Below are positions 12,027-19,431 of a DNA stretch of 41,899 bases, in pieces (the first letter of the stretch is position 1; every line of letters starts with the position of its first letter). The translations under genes were made by a program, and so were the position numbers. The notes under the pieces are model-generated. The model was given only the letters and a program-made list of their open reading frames with translations. It had not been told where the DNA came from and ran no database searches. The stretch comes from Oscillospiraceae bacterium (lineage in GTDB: Bacteria; Bacillota; Clostridia; Oscillospirales; Ruminococcaceae). The DNA is taken from the NCBI GenBank assembly GCA_017536625.1, contig JAFXGY010000009.1, forward strand, positions 1 to 41,899, written 5' to 3'.

Positions 12027-13079
12027 TCATTCGTCCATGCTTTGCGTATGTAGAGACTCTTCAGCATTTTCCATGAATTGTTCAGAAAGTCGAATTATTG
12101 AAATGTTCTCACTATTACCATCTGTTCTATGAAATAGAACAATTTTTGAAAAAAAGTTGCGTTTTATTCTTAGTGCATCTTTTCGTTGCTTTCCTATAGA
12201 CTGTTCCCAACTATCATATATAGGTTTGGGTAATTCGAAATAATAAGTTGTTCCTTCGTTTCTAAGTATCCATGTGGCAGGGTCTTCATTGGACCAATGG
12301 ATTGTACAACCATCGTTATGAGAAAAGTTGTTGACGAGACTATTATCTTCATGATCAGCTTGCAAGAGGAAGAGAATGGTGCCATCTTCTAACAACCCAA
12401 CTGTAAGGCGCCTTTCTATATCTGCTATCTCATTAATATAAGCATTAAATTCATCAAAGTTAAGATCGCCTAAAGTTGTGTGCTGTTCTGGATGTTGTAT
12501 TTTGTTAGTTAAATATGTATTAATTTGTTGCACCAAGTTGTTGTTTATGCTTGCGTTTGCAATATTATCTAATTCAGAAATGGCCTGTCTTATGCCAGAA
12601 AAAATAGGGCTTTGAGAGAATGAGATTAGAGGTATACGATGTGCTTGAGCAAAAGGATATACTGTGGATTTAAACCCATCAATAGACGCAACAGCAACTT
12701 GATAAACATATCGCTTCATATCGTAATATTTAGGACCTGTATTGCGGTTGTTTTTTCTATTTCGTAGAATTGTATCTGTTACGATTTCAAAATTGTTAAT
12801 GTCATCGCGAAGACCAAGGGCATTGCGAATTATAGTCAAACCTATGGAACCATTATAACATTTACATTCTACTATCAGCCTTGTCGGATAGTAAAAAGGA
12901 GTTTGAATTGGTGGAGAAAGAAGGACATCGGTATTATGGGGTGCTCCTGCGCCTTGCACCATTAAACCGGGAGATCCGCTAAATACCAACAACCCATCAG
13001 GAGTTACCGGCTTGAATCCACAAGAAACCAATAAACGATAAACAAAAAATTCAAATAATTTGCCTTTTATTGATGCCAT
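12027..13079 (-). CDS. PD-(D/E)XK nuclease-like protein, putative defence effector
   Basis: 350 residues. The N-terminal part begins GKLFEFFVYRLLVSCGF, as in Mrr-like nucleases where a glutamate in the first helix helps bind metal. A possible PD-(D/E)XK core follows: aspartate in HNTDVLLS (about residue 50) and ECK in RLIVECKCYNGSIGL (about residue 72), then an alpha/beta segment (KRYVYQVAVASIDGF). The C-terminal 150 residues are unlike anything I recognise and may bind the target. AAAGGTAG precedes the ATG, with a palindrome at 13093-13111 and a sigma-A promoter at 13176-13203. Position in a tRNA-linked island beside an integrase suggests restriction or abortive infection. Confidence 0.65.
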   Translation of the reverse strand: MASIKGKLFEFFVYRLLVSCGFKPVTPDGLLVFSGSPGLMVQGAGAPHNTDVLLSPPIQTPFYYPTRLIVECKCYNGSIGLTIIRNALGLRDDINNFEIVTDTILRNRKNNRNTGPKYYDMKRYVYQVAVASIDGFKSTVYPFAQAHRIPLISFSQSPIFSGIRQAISELDNIANASINNNLVQQINTYLTNKIQHPEQHTTLGDLNFDEFNAYINEIADIERRLTVGLLEDGTILFLLQADHEDNSLVNNFSHNDGCTIHWSNEDPATWILRNEGTTYYFELPKPIYDSWEQSIGKQRKDALRIKRNFFSKIVLFHRTDGNSENISIIRLSEQFMENAEESLHTQSMDE

Positions 13080-13092
13080 AATAACACTACCT

Positions 13093-13111
13093 TTACAAAA
13101 CTATTTTGTAA
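13093..13111. promoter_or_regulatory. 8-3-8 palindrome in the nuclease-like gene leader
   Basis: TTACAAAA-CTA-TTTTGTAA, overlapping the upstream side of the ribosome binding site. It could be an operator or an RNA hairpin that limits translation. Confidence 0.4.
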
Positions 13112-13175
13112 CAACAATAACGACTGATTCCATTTTTCTATTAGAAAAAAATATAATTCTCGCTTCTTGATTGTG

Positions 13176-13203
13176 ATTATATCATTTTTTGATGTTTTTT
13201 CAA
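13176..13203 (-). promoter_or_regulatory. sigma-A-type promoter of the nuclease-like gene
   Basis: Minus-strand TTGAAA-N16-TATAAT, about 95 bases before the ATG at 13079. Confidence 0.6.
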
Positions 13204-13525
13204 TTCATATTAGTAATATTCTAAAAGTTTAATTTTGCTTGTGTTTAAAGCGTTTTTTAATTGTTATATTTGTAATGGAAATAACACAAAATCACACATT
13301 GGATTTTTTGTAAAATAGCTGCCATAATTAATAAAAAATTGTAGTGAAAGAAGGAAAATAAATGGTAGTTGCAAAAATGTTTTGAAATTAGGGTTTTATT
13401 TTAATGCCATATGGAAATGCCGATAGCATTTCGTGAAAAGTGTGGGAATAACTAAAAGGCATATGTTGTTTTTAAAAACAGTTTTTTTAGGCTATCTGAA
13501 TAATTCGGATGATTTTTTTCAATTT

Positions 13526-14227
13526 TCATAATGCAATTGAAAAAATCTCGGCAACCGTGTCAATATCTTTTCTAAACTCTTCCGGTGAAAGGTTTTTCCA
13601 ACAACGTAAGGACTCCGAGAATGTTAAATCCTTTGAAATGCTCTTTATGATATGAACCACAGACCATAATTGGGGGGTTGCTTCGAATACTGGCATTAAT
13701 TTAAGCGCCACATAAGTATTCATCGGTCGGTCATACTCATTCTGGATTAAGTGTACCAATGAATCTTGATTATCGGAGAAGTCCAAATCAAACGGAATAG
13801 CTTTCTGCTGATCAAGCATGGAGTATTTCTGGAAATTTTCAGCATAATCTTTCCAGTTAGGATATGGTGGGTTTATCTTCCATAAATCTCCAATTCGTGG
13901 GAGAAAGAAGTGTGAAGCAAGTTCACACAGCGATTCTTCGAACCAACGCAACTGCCGGGGCACATTTCCGCCAATCTGAAAGTGACAGTATTCGTGCGTA
14001 AACTGATATGCATATTGGCACCAAAATCTGTTTCCTGCGCTTAAAAGAATTACATTATAATCGCTGTATGTGACTGGGTGGTCATCGCAGTGAATCACAA
14101 GTAAATCATTTGTATTCATACTTGAACCAAAGCAGGGGCGAAAGACACGATCTACGCTTTCAAGAACTGCCCAGATGTTTTCCAGAACGGCTTCCCCCCA
14201 GCCTTGCTCATCTAAATGCATATTCAT
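13526..14227 (-). CDS. HExxH metallopeptidase-like protein
   Basis: 233 residues, AAAGGA eight bases before the ATG. The zinc-peptidase motif HEYCH lies at about residues 83-87 in YQFTHEYCHFQIGG. It is followed 15 residues later by WFEESLCELASHFF, which supplies the glutamate expected as third zinc ligand in gluzincins. No signal peptide or membrane helix is seen, so it acts in the cytoplasm. The rest is Trp-rich and does not match a family I know. It lies 58 bases downstream of the glycine-zipper gene on the same strand, so the two are probably co-transcribed. A protease beside a pore-like protein recalls defence systems in which cleavage activates an effector; that link is inference. Confidence 0.65.
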   Translation of the reverse strand: MNMHLDEQGWGEAVLENIWAVLESVDRVFRPCFGSSMNTNDLLVIHCDDHPVTYSDYNVILLSAGNRFWCQYAYQFTHEYCHFQIGGNVPRQLRWFEESLCELASHFFLPRIGDLWKINPPYPNWKDYAENFQKYSMLDQQKAIPFDLDFSDNQDSLVHLIQNEYDRPMNTYVALKLMPVFEATPQLWSVVHIIKSISKDLTFSESLRCWKNLSPEEFRKDIDTVAEIFSIAL

Positions 14228-14285
14228 AATGTTAGTCCTTTCTTTTTATCCATTACGAAGTAAGACGATTGGAATTTATTTGGTC

Positions 14286-15317
14286 TCAAACTTGCTTTAA
14301 TTGATCGACTACAAATTCACTGCTAATAAATTCCTTTGTTTCTTGTGCGTTTCCTCCATTAATAATCAGTGTTTGTCCACCGCCCGCGTTTTCTTCTGTT
14401 GTAATTTGTAACCGGGGAATACTTTTTACTTCCGCTTGCAAATCATCGATGCGACTACCAAACTCGACCCAATTTGTTCCACCATCATATGTTCCTGCCT
14501 TCATTTTCTGTGTGCCGTTGTCCCGCCCCATACCAGTCATGAACTCAACAATCTCAGGACAGATAGGATCACCATTTATTTCGTTAAGCTCCATCAATTC
14601 AAACATTAATGAACCGTAGCCAACAAGGGTTAGCGTTGATGGGTTTATGGCAGCCGCATCAAGCAATGCTTCAGACGAATGTATCAAGGTACGTCTATAG
14701 AGATCGAAAATTTCCGTAGCAATAGTCATTGCCTTAAAACCAGACAGTGATTCATAGGGTTCTTTTTTTACCATTGCATCGTACGCTGGATTTTGAAACA
14801 AATTGACCACATACAATATCACATATTGTCTATATGTCAGTTCAGATGCAATTTTGATCAGCATATTTGCCATTCGAGGATCTACAGTTTCATTGAACGG
14901 AAGATTAGCATACAAGTTACCTAAATACACAAGTTTCTTTTCTTCATACTCTTTCTGAGCTGCAAGCAGCACACCTTCCAATATTTCCTCATTTGCAGGG
15001 CGCTCCTCTTCGGCGACCTCGAAGAAAGAATCGGTACGGATTATTTTTCCAGCGAGAATATTGCGATCTATCTTTTGATTGGCATATGTATATACAGCAC
15101 CAACTCTTAATTCTTCTTTTGGCGATAACATTCTGCCCTTAATTTCATTACCAACCCAAAGCAACCCTTTTTCAAGTACAGTACCAGCAATCGCCCCACT
15201 GACAGTACCTAATGGACCTGCGACCGCTGTACCAATAGCCGCGCCTACTACCGCACTAGCAGCTGAACCTCCGAGTTCTGCAACGGTATCGATTACTTTT
15301 TCTTTTATTTTTGCCAT
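14286..15317 (-). CDS. protein with an N-terminal glycine-zipper segment, unknown function
   Basis: 343 residues, AGAGGT before the ATG. Residues 15-50 form a long hydrophobic segment with regular small residues (GGSAASAVVGAAIGTAVAGP and GTVSGAIAGTVLEKG), a glycine-zipper pattern found in membrane-inserting and pore-forming proteins. The remaining 290 residues are soluble-looking and mostly helical to about residue 250 (LSPKEELRVGAVYTYANQKI, LTYRQYVILYVVNLF). They end with a Gly/Asn-rich, beta-like tail. No family is recognised. It heads a two-gene unit with the metallopeptidase. A reasonable reading is a membrane-damaging effector kept inactive until triggered. Confidence 0.6.
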   Translation of the reverse strand: MAKIKEKVIDTVAELGGSAASAVVGAAIGTAVAGPLGTVSGAIAGTVLEKGLLWVGNEIKGRMLSPKEELRVGAVYTYANQKIDRNILAGKIIRTDSFFEVAEEERPANEEILEGVLLAAQKEYEEKKLVYLGNLYANLPFNETVDPRMANMLIKIASELTYRQYVILYVVNLFQNPAYDAMVKKEPYESLSGFKAMTIATEIFDLYRRTLIHSSEALLDAAAINPSTLTLVGYGSLMFELMELNEINGDPICPEIVEFMTGMGRDNGTQKMKAGTYDGGTNWVEFGSRIDDLQAEVKSIPRLQITTEENAGGGQTLIINGGNAQETKEFISSEFVVDQLKQV

Positions 15318-15470
15318 ATTTATACCTCTGCTTATCCGATTATTTAGTCTTTAATATAGCATACCACATTTTTTGATATTTCCATACAGATATTAATATT
15401 TTAGTTTATTATGTGCAAAAATTTTAATAAATACAAAAACGAGAAAATCGCATATTGAAGAGAAAAAGTA

Positions 15471-15479
15471 TGCTATAAT
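15471..15479 (+). promoter_or_regulatory. extended -10 promoter of the gene at 15512
   Basis: TGCTATAAT (TGn plus TATAAT) 32 bases before the ATG. No good -35 box lies at the usual spacing. Confidence 0.45.
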
Positions 15480-15511
15480 ATATTTGTAACTACAAGTGGA
15501 GGAATTCTATT

Positions 15512-16366
15512 ATGTCTTTTATTAAACGTCACAAAAAGCTTTCTTTATTATTTGTAATTAGTGTCTTTTTTATGATTAAAAATTCATCCATCCCATATTT
15601 CTTTAATCCGCCTGCTTTGGTAGCATTTATTTTTGATGCACCAAAAAGTGAATTTTTTTCAAGTATAGCACAAATGGTTAATCTTTTTGCATCTGCATAT
15701 GTAACGAGTCTACTATTTTATTATATGGTTGATTATCTACCCGCTATCAAACAGGAAAATAAAGCTAAAGAGATTGTTTCACCAAAGTTAGTAGATCTTT
15801 ATCTTTACATGAGTGAGTTTCTTGCGATGATTGAGTATTCAGCTCGAAAGCAGGGAGTATACAGTTTAAATGAAACTGATGTAATGGATAAGTTAACAAT
15901 AAAGAGTACAGAAGTTCTATGTAAGAAGAAATCCTATAAAAATGGAAGTGAAAATGGAACAGCTGCCTACTCATATAGCTTATTGAAAAACGGTGATCAA
16001 TTTAGAAGCTTGATTCTTAACACTTGCAACGAGATTTTTTCTACTCCGAGCTTCTCTTTTTGCGACAAACAAGTAATAGATTTAATTTCAGAAATACATC
16101 TTTCTGAATTATTACGAATGTGGCCGAAACCAGATGATTGTTTAATACAATTTAATGTGGAATTCCATGGGCTTGGAAAAGGATACCAACACCTTAAAAC
16201 AGTCAGCGAGCGTTTATCTGATTTTGTTGATACTTGCATAAGCTGTGAGATGATTGATATATCTCCTGAAGAAATAGAGTCATGGCAACGAGATCAAGTG
16301 GAATTACTGGGGCAATACCCTGAAATTGCAGAAATGCTTGTCACATTTCTCAAAAATAATAAATAA
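15512..16366 (+). CDS. membrane-anchored protein with two N-terminal helices, unknown function
   Basis: 284 residues, GGAGG before the ATG. A basic start (SFIKRHKK) leads into a first membrane helix (LSLLFVISVFFMI) and a second near residues 50-75 (IAQMVNLFASAYVTSLLFYY). About 210 cytoplasmic residues follow, mostly helical with scattered cysteines. No recognised domain. It is divergent from the glycine-zipper gene, with a shared intergenic region of 194 bases. Two-helix anchors with a cytoplasmic domain are common in phage defence sensors and effectors, and its place in this island suggests such a role, but nothing in the sequence proves it. Confidence 0.6.
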   Translation: MSFIKRHKKLSLLFVISVFFMIKNSSIPYFFNPPALVAFIFDAPKSEFFSSIAQMVNLFASAYVTSLLFYYMVDYLPAIKQENKAKEIVSPKLVDLYLYMSEFLAMIEYSARKQGVYSLNETDVMDKLTIKSTEVLCKKKSYKNGSENGTAAYSYSLLKNGDQFRSLILNTCNEIFSTPSFSFCDKQVIDLISEIHLSELLRMWPKPDDCLIQFNVEFHGLGKGYQHLKTVSERLSDFVDTCISCEMIDISPEEIESWQRDQVELLGQYPEIAEMLVTFLKNNK

Positions 16367-16668
16367 TAGAGCGATTATATAAAAGCAAATCAATAGTTTA
16401 TAGTGCTTATTGATACTGTTCCGGATGGTTCAAAATCATATATTCTTTTTTGTGAGAAATATCATGGCTGTAGTTCGACTTAAACAGTGAAAGCGCTATA
16501 AGGACACAGAACGAAAATAAACACACCTGATTTAAAATGGATATATTTATGATGTTTTATTAAAACATATATTCTAACAAAGTAAAACCGGATTTACTAA
16601 TAATTTCACGCCATTGTCAAGACTGATTTTATTAAATCGCATCGAAAATCTCTTGTAAATCAAGGATT
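16367..16668. other. 300-base AT-rich gap before the tRNA-Ser terminator
   Basis: No open frame with a ribosome binding site, no strong hairpin and no tRNA fragment is seen. It is the right-hand edge of the accessory island. Confidence 0.4.
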
Positions 16669-16721
16669 TAAAAAAGAAAGTGGACACCCTCGATACGCAT
16701 TGTATCAAAACAGGTGTCCAC
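16669..16721 (-). terminator. terminator of the tRNA-Ser gene
   Basis: GTGGACACC/GGTGTCCAC (16680-16688 with 16713-16721) with an inner GATAC/GTATC stem. On the minus strand it is followed by TTTCTTTTTT. Confidence 0.85.
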
Positions 16722-16727
16722 ATATCT

Positions 16728-16816
16728 TGGCGGAAGCGGTGGGATTCGAACCCACGATACCCGGAGGTATACCTGATTTCGAGTCAGGGCCGTTATGACC
16801 ACTTCGATACGCTTCC
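16728..16816 (-). tRNA. tRNA-Ser(CGA), intact
   Basis: 89 bases including an encoded CCA end. The acceptor stem GGAAGCG/CGCTTCC is perfect, with discriminator G. The anticodon arm is CCTGA-CTCGAAA-TCAGG, giving anticodon CGA, serine. A long variable arm (TATACC/GGTATC type) and the T arm GTGGG-TTCGAAT-CCCAC confirm a class II serine tRNA. The accessory island lies directly past its 3' end. Three truncated relatives lie upstream of its 5' end (17001-17336). Confidence 0.97.
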
Positions 16817-17000
16817 GTATTCAATTTAGTAAAAACAGGAGAGAGCGGTAATGGTAAACATAAACTGCGTTTGTTAACTCTCTAAAAAATTTGGAGAGAA
16901 AAATAGGAGAGAAATGATAGAATTCTAAAAAATATGATACATGAAAATCGGCATTAAATCAAGATTTTTTAGTGTTTGAATGTCCTAAAAAGTTTAATGT

Positions 17001-17039
17001 TTTCGAGTGCTGCACCTTCGACCACTCGGACAACTCTCC
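17001..17039 (-). pseudogene. tRNA-Ser 5' half, remnant 1
   Basis: 39 bases: acceptor strand GGAGAGT, D arm TCCGAGTGGTCGAAGG and the anticodon strand up to CTCGAAA. The sequence then diverges (ACATTAAAC) and cannot close the anticodon stem, so the 3' half is missing. Its acceptor and D arm differ from the intact gene, so it derives from another serine isoacceptor or another strain's gene. Confidence 0.75.
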
Positions 17040-17194
17040 GTATATAAAGATTTTACAAACTTATCTTCTTTCAGTCAAGAGGACTTTTGGAAAGAAGAAC
17101 CGGAACGAAGAAAAAATACCGTCGTTTTTTCGTTTACGGAAAATTTCATCGGAAAGCCAAACCTTCCGGATGAAATTACCAGATAATGGAAATC

Positions 17195-17234
17195 TTTCGA
17201 GTCGTTCTCGTTACGACCACTTCGATACATCTCC
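17195..17234 (-). pseudogene. tRNA-Ser 5' half, remnant 2
   Basis: 40 bases that align without gaps to the first 40 of the intact tRNA-Ser (GGAGATG, TATCGAAGTGGTCGTAACG, then GACTCGAAA). The next bases (GATTTCC) cannot pair with the anticodon strand. The break is at the same place as in remnant 1, right after the anticodon loop. Confidence 0.75.
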
Positions 17235-17318
17235 ATATAAAATTTACAAACAGGGTGAATATCGAAGCGGTCGTTTGCGCATGGCGTAGCCCGCGCATAA
17301 AATCAAGGCGCGAATGCG

Positions 17319-17336
17319 CCACTTCGATACATCTCC
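17319..17336 (-). pseudogene. tRNA-Ser 5' end, remnant 3
   Basis: 18 bases (GGAGATGTATCGAAGTGG), identical to the start of remnant 2 but cut inside the D loop, where a GGCGC-GAAT-GCGCC palindrome begins. The upstream flank (CATATAAA) is shared with remnant 2, so 2 and 3 are also copies of one another beyond the tRNA. Confidence 0.65.
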
Positions 17337-17416
17337 ATATAAAGTTTGCTCAAATATAATATCACGATTTTGCCCGAAGGTCAAGAATATATAAAGAAAA
17401 AGCCCGCTTTGCTCTA

Positions 17417-17445
17417 TTGACATAACTTGTGATATATTATATTAT
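17417..17445 (+). promoter_or_regulatory. sigma-A promoter of the CNNM/CorC-type gene
   Basis: TTGACA-N17-TATTAT, 55 bases before the ATG at 17500. Confidence 0.75.
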
Positions 17446-17499
17446 ATAAAATACTGTATTGATTTTATCATTATTTTTTGAATTGGAGGAAACATTTTC

Positions 17500-18834
17500 A
17501 TGGATGACCCTGGAAGTCCTATGGCCATTATTCTTGTATTAGTTCTTATTTTGGTGAACGCATTTTTTGCAATGAGCGAAATTGCCGTAATATCCCTTAA
17601 CGACGCAAAACTGCGCCGGGATGCGGAAGACGGCAACAGAAAAGCAAAACGCATAGCAAAGCTTCTTGATGAACCAAACAACTTTCTTGCAACCATTCAG
17701 GTTGCAATAACCCTTTCCGGACTGCTTTCTTCCGCAATCGCGGCGGATACTTATGCCGATCCTGCGGCGGAATTCCTTTCAAAGTTTATTCCGATAGACC
17801 CGGATATAGTCCACGGTGCAACGGTTTTTGTACTCACCCTTTTGCTTTCCTATCTTTCCCTTGTTCTCGGGGAACTTGTTCCGAAGCGCATTGCGATGCA
17901 TCACCCGGAAAAAATATCCTATGCCATAGCCGGAATACTTTCCTTCTGCTATAAAGCGTTCAGACCTTTCGTAAAGCTCCTCAGCGGCTCCACCAATATC
18001 GTTCTTCGCCTTTTCGGAATCAACCCCAACGAAGAACCGGAAAAAGCCACCGAAGAAAATATCCGTATGATGCTTGATGCCGCCGATGAAAAAGGCACCA
18101 TCGAAGAAAGCGAAAAAGAGATGATAAACAACATCTTCGAATTCGATGACAGAAACGTCGGCGAAATTATGACCCACAGAAAAGACCTTACCGCGGTCGA
18201 AATTGCAACCCCCATCAGCGAAGCGGTTGATCTTGCCATTTCCGACGGATATTCAAGAATGCCCGTTTATGACGAAACCATTGATAATATCAAAGGCGTT
18301 ATTTACGCAAAAGACCTTCTCAGCCTTATCGGCGATACAAATCTTGAAGGCAGAAAAGTCGAAGATTTCATCCGCCCGGTAAACTTTATTCCGGAATCCA
18401 ACAGCTGCCGCGAAGCTTTTATGGAATTCCAGCAGAAAAAAATCCAGGCGGCAATCGTTGTTGATGAATATGGCGGCACCGCGGGACTTGTTTCCATGGA
18501 AGACCTTATCGAATCCGTTATGGGCAATATTCAGGATGAATATGATAACGAGGAAGAGGAAATCAGCGCCATTGATGAAGATAACTTCGATTTTGAAGGA
18601 ACTGTCCTTCTCAGCGATGTGGAAGAGCTTCTTGATATAAGCGTTGATGAGGATGCGGATTACGACACTCTTTCCGGACTTATCATGGACCTTCTCGGAA
18701 GAATTCCGGAAGAGGACGAAAACCCCGTGGTGGAATTCCAGGGGGTTGAATTCACGGTAATGCAGGTTGAAGAACACCGCATTGCGAAAGTTCACGCCAA
18801 AATCCTTCCCAAAGCGGAAGAAACCGAAGAATAA
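17500..18834 (+). CDS. CNNM/CorC-type (hemolysin-family) membrane protein
   Basis: 444 residues, the usual length for the family. GGAGG lies before the ATG. The DUF21/CNNM membrane domain covers residues 8-195 with four hydrophobic segments (ILVLVLILVNAFFAMSEIAV first; LGELVPKRIA is the family signature). Two CBS units cover about 210-340 (MTHRKDLTAV; GYSRMPVYDETIDNIKGVIY; AAIVVDEYGGTAGLVSMEDL). The C-terminal CorC/HlyC domain covers 360-435 (LSGLIMDLLGRIPEEDE). These proteins are linked to magnesium or cobalt efflux and CBS-mediated nucleotide sensing; haemolysis is not a proven general role. Single gene with its own promoter and terminator; the first core gene after the island. Confidence 0.92.
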   Translation: MDDPGSPMAIILVLVLILVNAFFAMSEIAVISLNDAKLRRDAEDGNRKAKRIAKLLDEPNNFLATIQVAITLSGLLSSAIAADTYADPAAEFLSKFIPIDPDIVHGATVFVLTLLLSYLSLVLGELVPKRIAMHHPEKISYAIAGILSFCYKAFRPFVKLLSGSTNIVLRLFGINPNEEPEKATEENIRMMLDAADEKGTIEESEKEMINNIFEFDDRNVGEIMTHRKDLTAVEIATPISEAVDLAISDGYSRMPVYDETIDNIKGVIYAKDLLSLIGDTNLEGRKVEDFIRPVNFIPESNSCREAFMEFQQKKIQAAIVVDEYGGTAGLVSMEDLIESVMGNIQDEYDNEEEEISAIDEDNFDFEGTVLLSDVEELLDISVDEDADYDTLSGLIMDLLGRIPEEDENPVVEFQGVEFTVMQVEEHRIAKVHAKILPKAEETEE

Positions 18835-18843
18835 TAAAAAATC

Positions 18844-18879
18844 AAAAATCCGGAATGCGTTCTGCATTCCGGATTTTTT
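18844..18879 (+). terminator. intrinsic terminator after the CNNM/CorC-type gene
   Basis: A perfect 15-bp stem (18844-18858 with 18864-18878) ending in a T run. Confidence 0.92.
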
Positions 18880-18922
18880 GCTGCATATTTTTAAAATGAT
18901 ATTAAGAAACAGCCGCGAAAAT

Positions 18923-19420
18923 TCAGTAACCGAGTATATCCTCGAGGGAATCATCATTATAGATCCAGTCATCGACGTTTACTATGCGGAATTTTTTTTC
19001 GTCATCGCGAATTACGACGTTTTTAATTCCCGCGTTGATAACAAGTCGCTTGCACATGCTGCAGCAGCTTCCGTTTTTGACGTAATCGCCGGTATCACAT
19101 TCTTTGCCCACAAGATAAAGAGTGGAATCTATCATGTTTTCTCTCGGAGCGCTGATTATGGCGTTTGCCTCCGCATGGACGCTTCGGCAAAGTTCATATC
19201 TTTCGCCACGGGGAACGCCGAGTTTTTCTCTTCTGCACCAGCCAAGGTCGCTGCAGTTTTTTCTGCCGCGGGGTGCGCCGGCATATCCGGTGGAAATTAT
19301 CTGGTCATTTTTGACTATGATGGCGCCGTATTTTCTGCGAAGGCAGGTTCCGCGTTCAAGCACCATTTCCGCTATATCAAGGTAATAATTGTGTTTATCT
19401 CTTCTTTCGGTGGTTTCCAT
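18923..19420 (-). CDS. deoxycytidylate (dCMP) deaminase
   Basis: 165 residues. The zinc-binding cytidine deaminase signature is complete: HAEANAI (histidine ligand and catalytic glutamate) and CCSMCKR (two cysteine ligands). A second Cys-rich part (KNCSDLGWCRR) is typical of the dCMP deaminase/ComEB branch. The enzyme converts dCMP to dUMP for thymidylate synthesis. It is 11 bases downstream of the DUF1508 protein gene on the same strand, so both may be co-transcribed. Confidence 0.9.
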   Translation of the reverse strand: METTERRDKHNYYLDIAEMVLERGTCLRRKYGAIIVKNDQIISTGYAGAPRGRKNCSDLGWCRREKLGVPRGERYELCRSVHAEANAIISAPRENMIDSTLYLVGKECDTGDYVKNGSCCSMCKRLVINAGIKNVVIRDDEKKFRIVNVDDWIYNDDSLEDILGY

Positions 19421-19431
19421 TGGTTCCTCCG

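Larger units (their letters stand above)
13080..13525. other. 446-base gap between nuclease-like and metallopeptidase genes
   Basis: It contains the nuclease promoter and palindrome (annotated separately). A short inverted repeat (AAATGC/GCATTT) lies near 13400-13430. A TGTTTTTAAAAACA palindrome followed by seven T lies near 13467-13488 and may be a weak terminator. Very AT-rich; no coding sequence is seen. Confidence 0.5.
16817..17416. other. non-coding junction region with tRNA-Ser debris
   Basis: Between the intact tRNA-Ser and the promoter of the gene at 17500 there is no credible gene. The three tRNA-Ser fragments are the only recognisable content. A 318-base open frame at 16972-17289 runs across two of them and is not a gene. 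Confidence 0.6.

Noticed and set aside
12525-12532. TTGTTGCA inside the nuclease-like gene, and again at 31655-31662
   Set aside because: Neither has GTY at the fixed distance (ATGCT and TTATT follow after 14 bases), and neither faces a nearby start.
16972-17289. 105-codon open frame across the tRNA-Ser remnants
   Set aside because: It runs over two tRNA fragments in antisense, has no ribosome binding site and no protein-like pattern.
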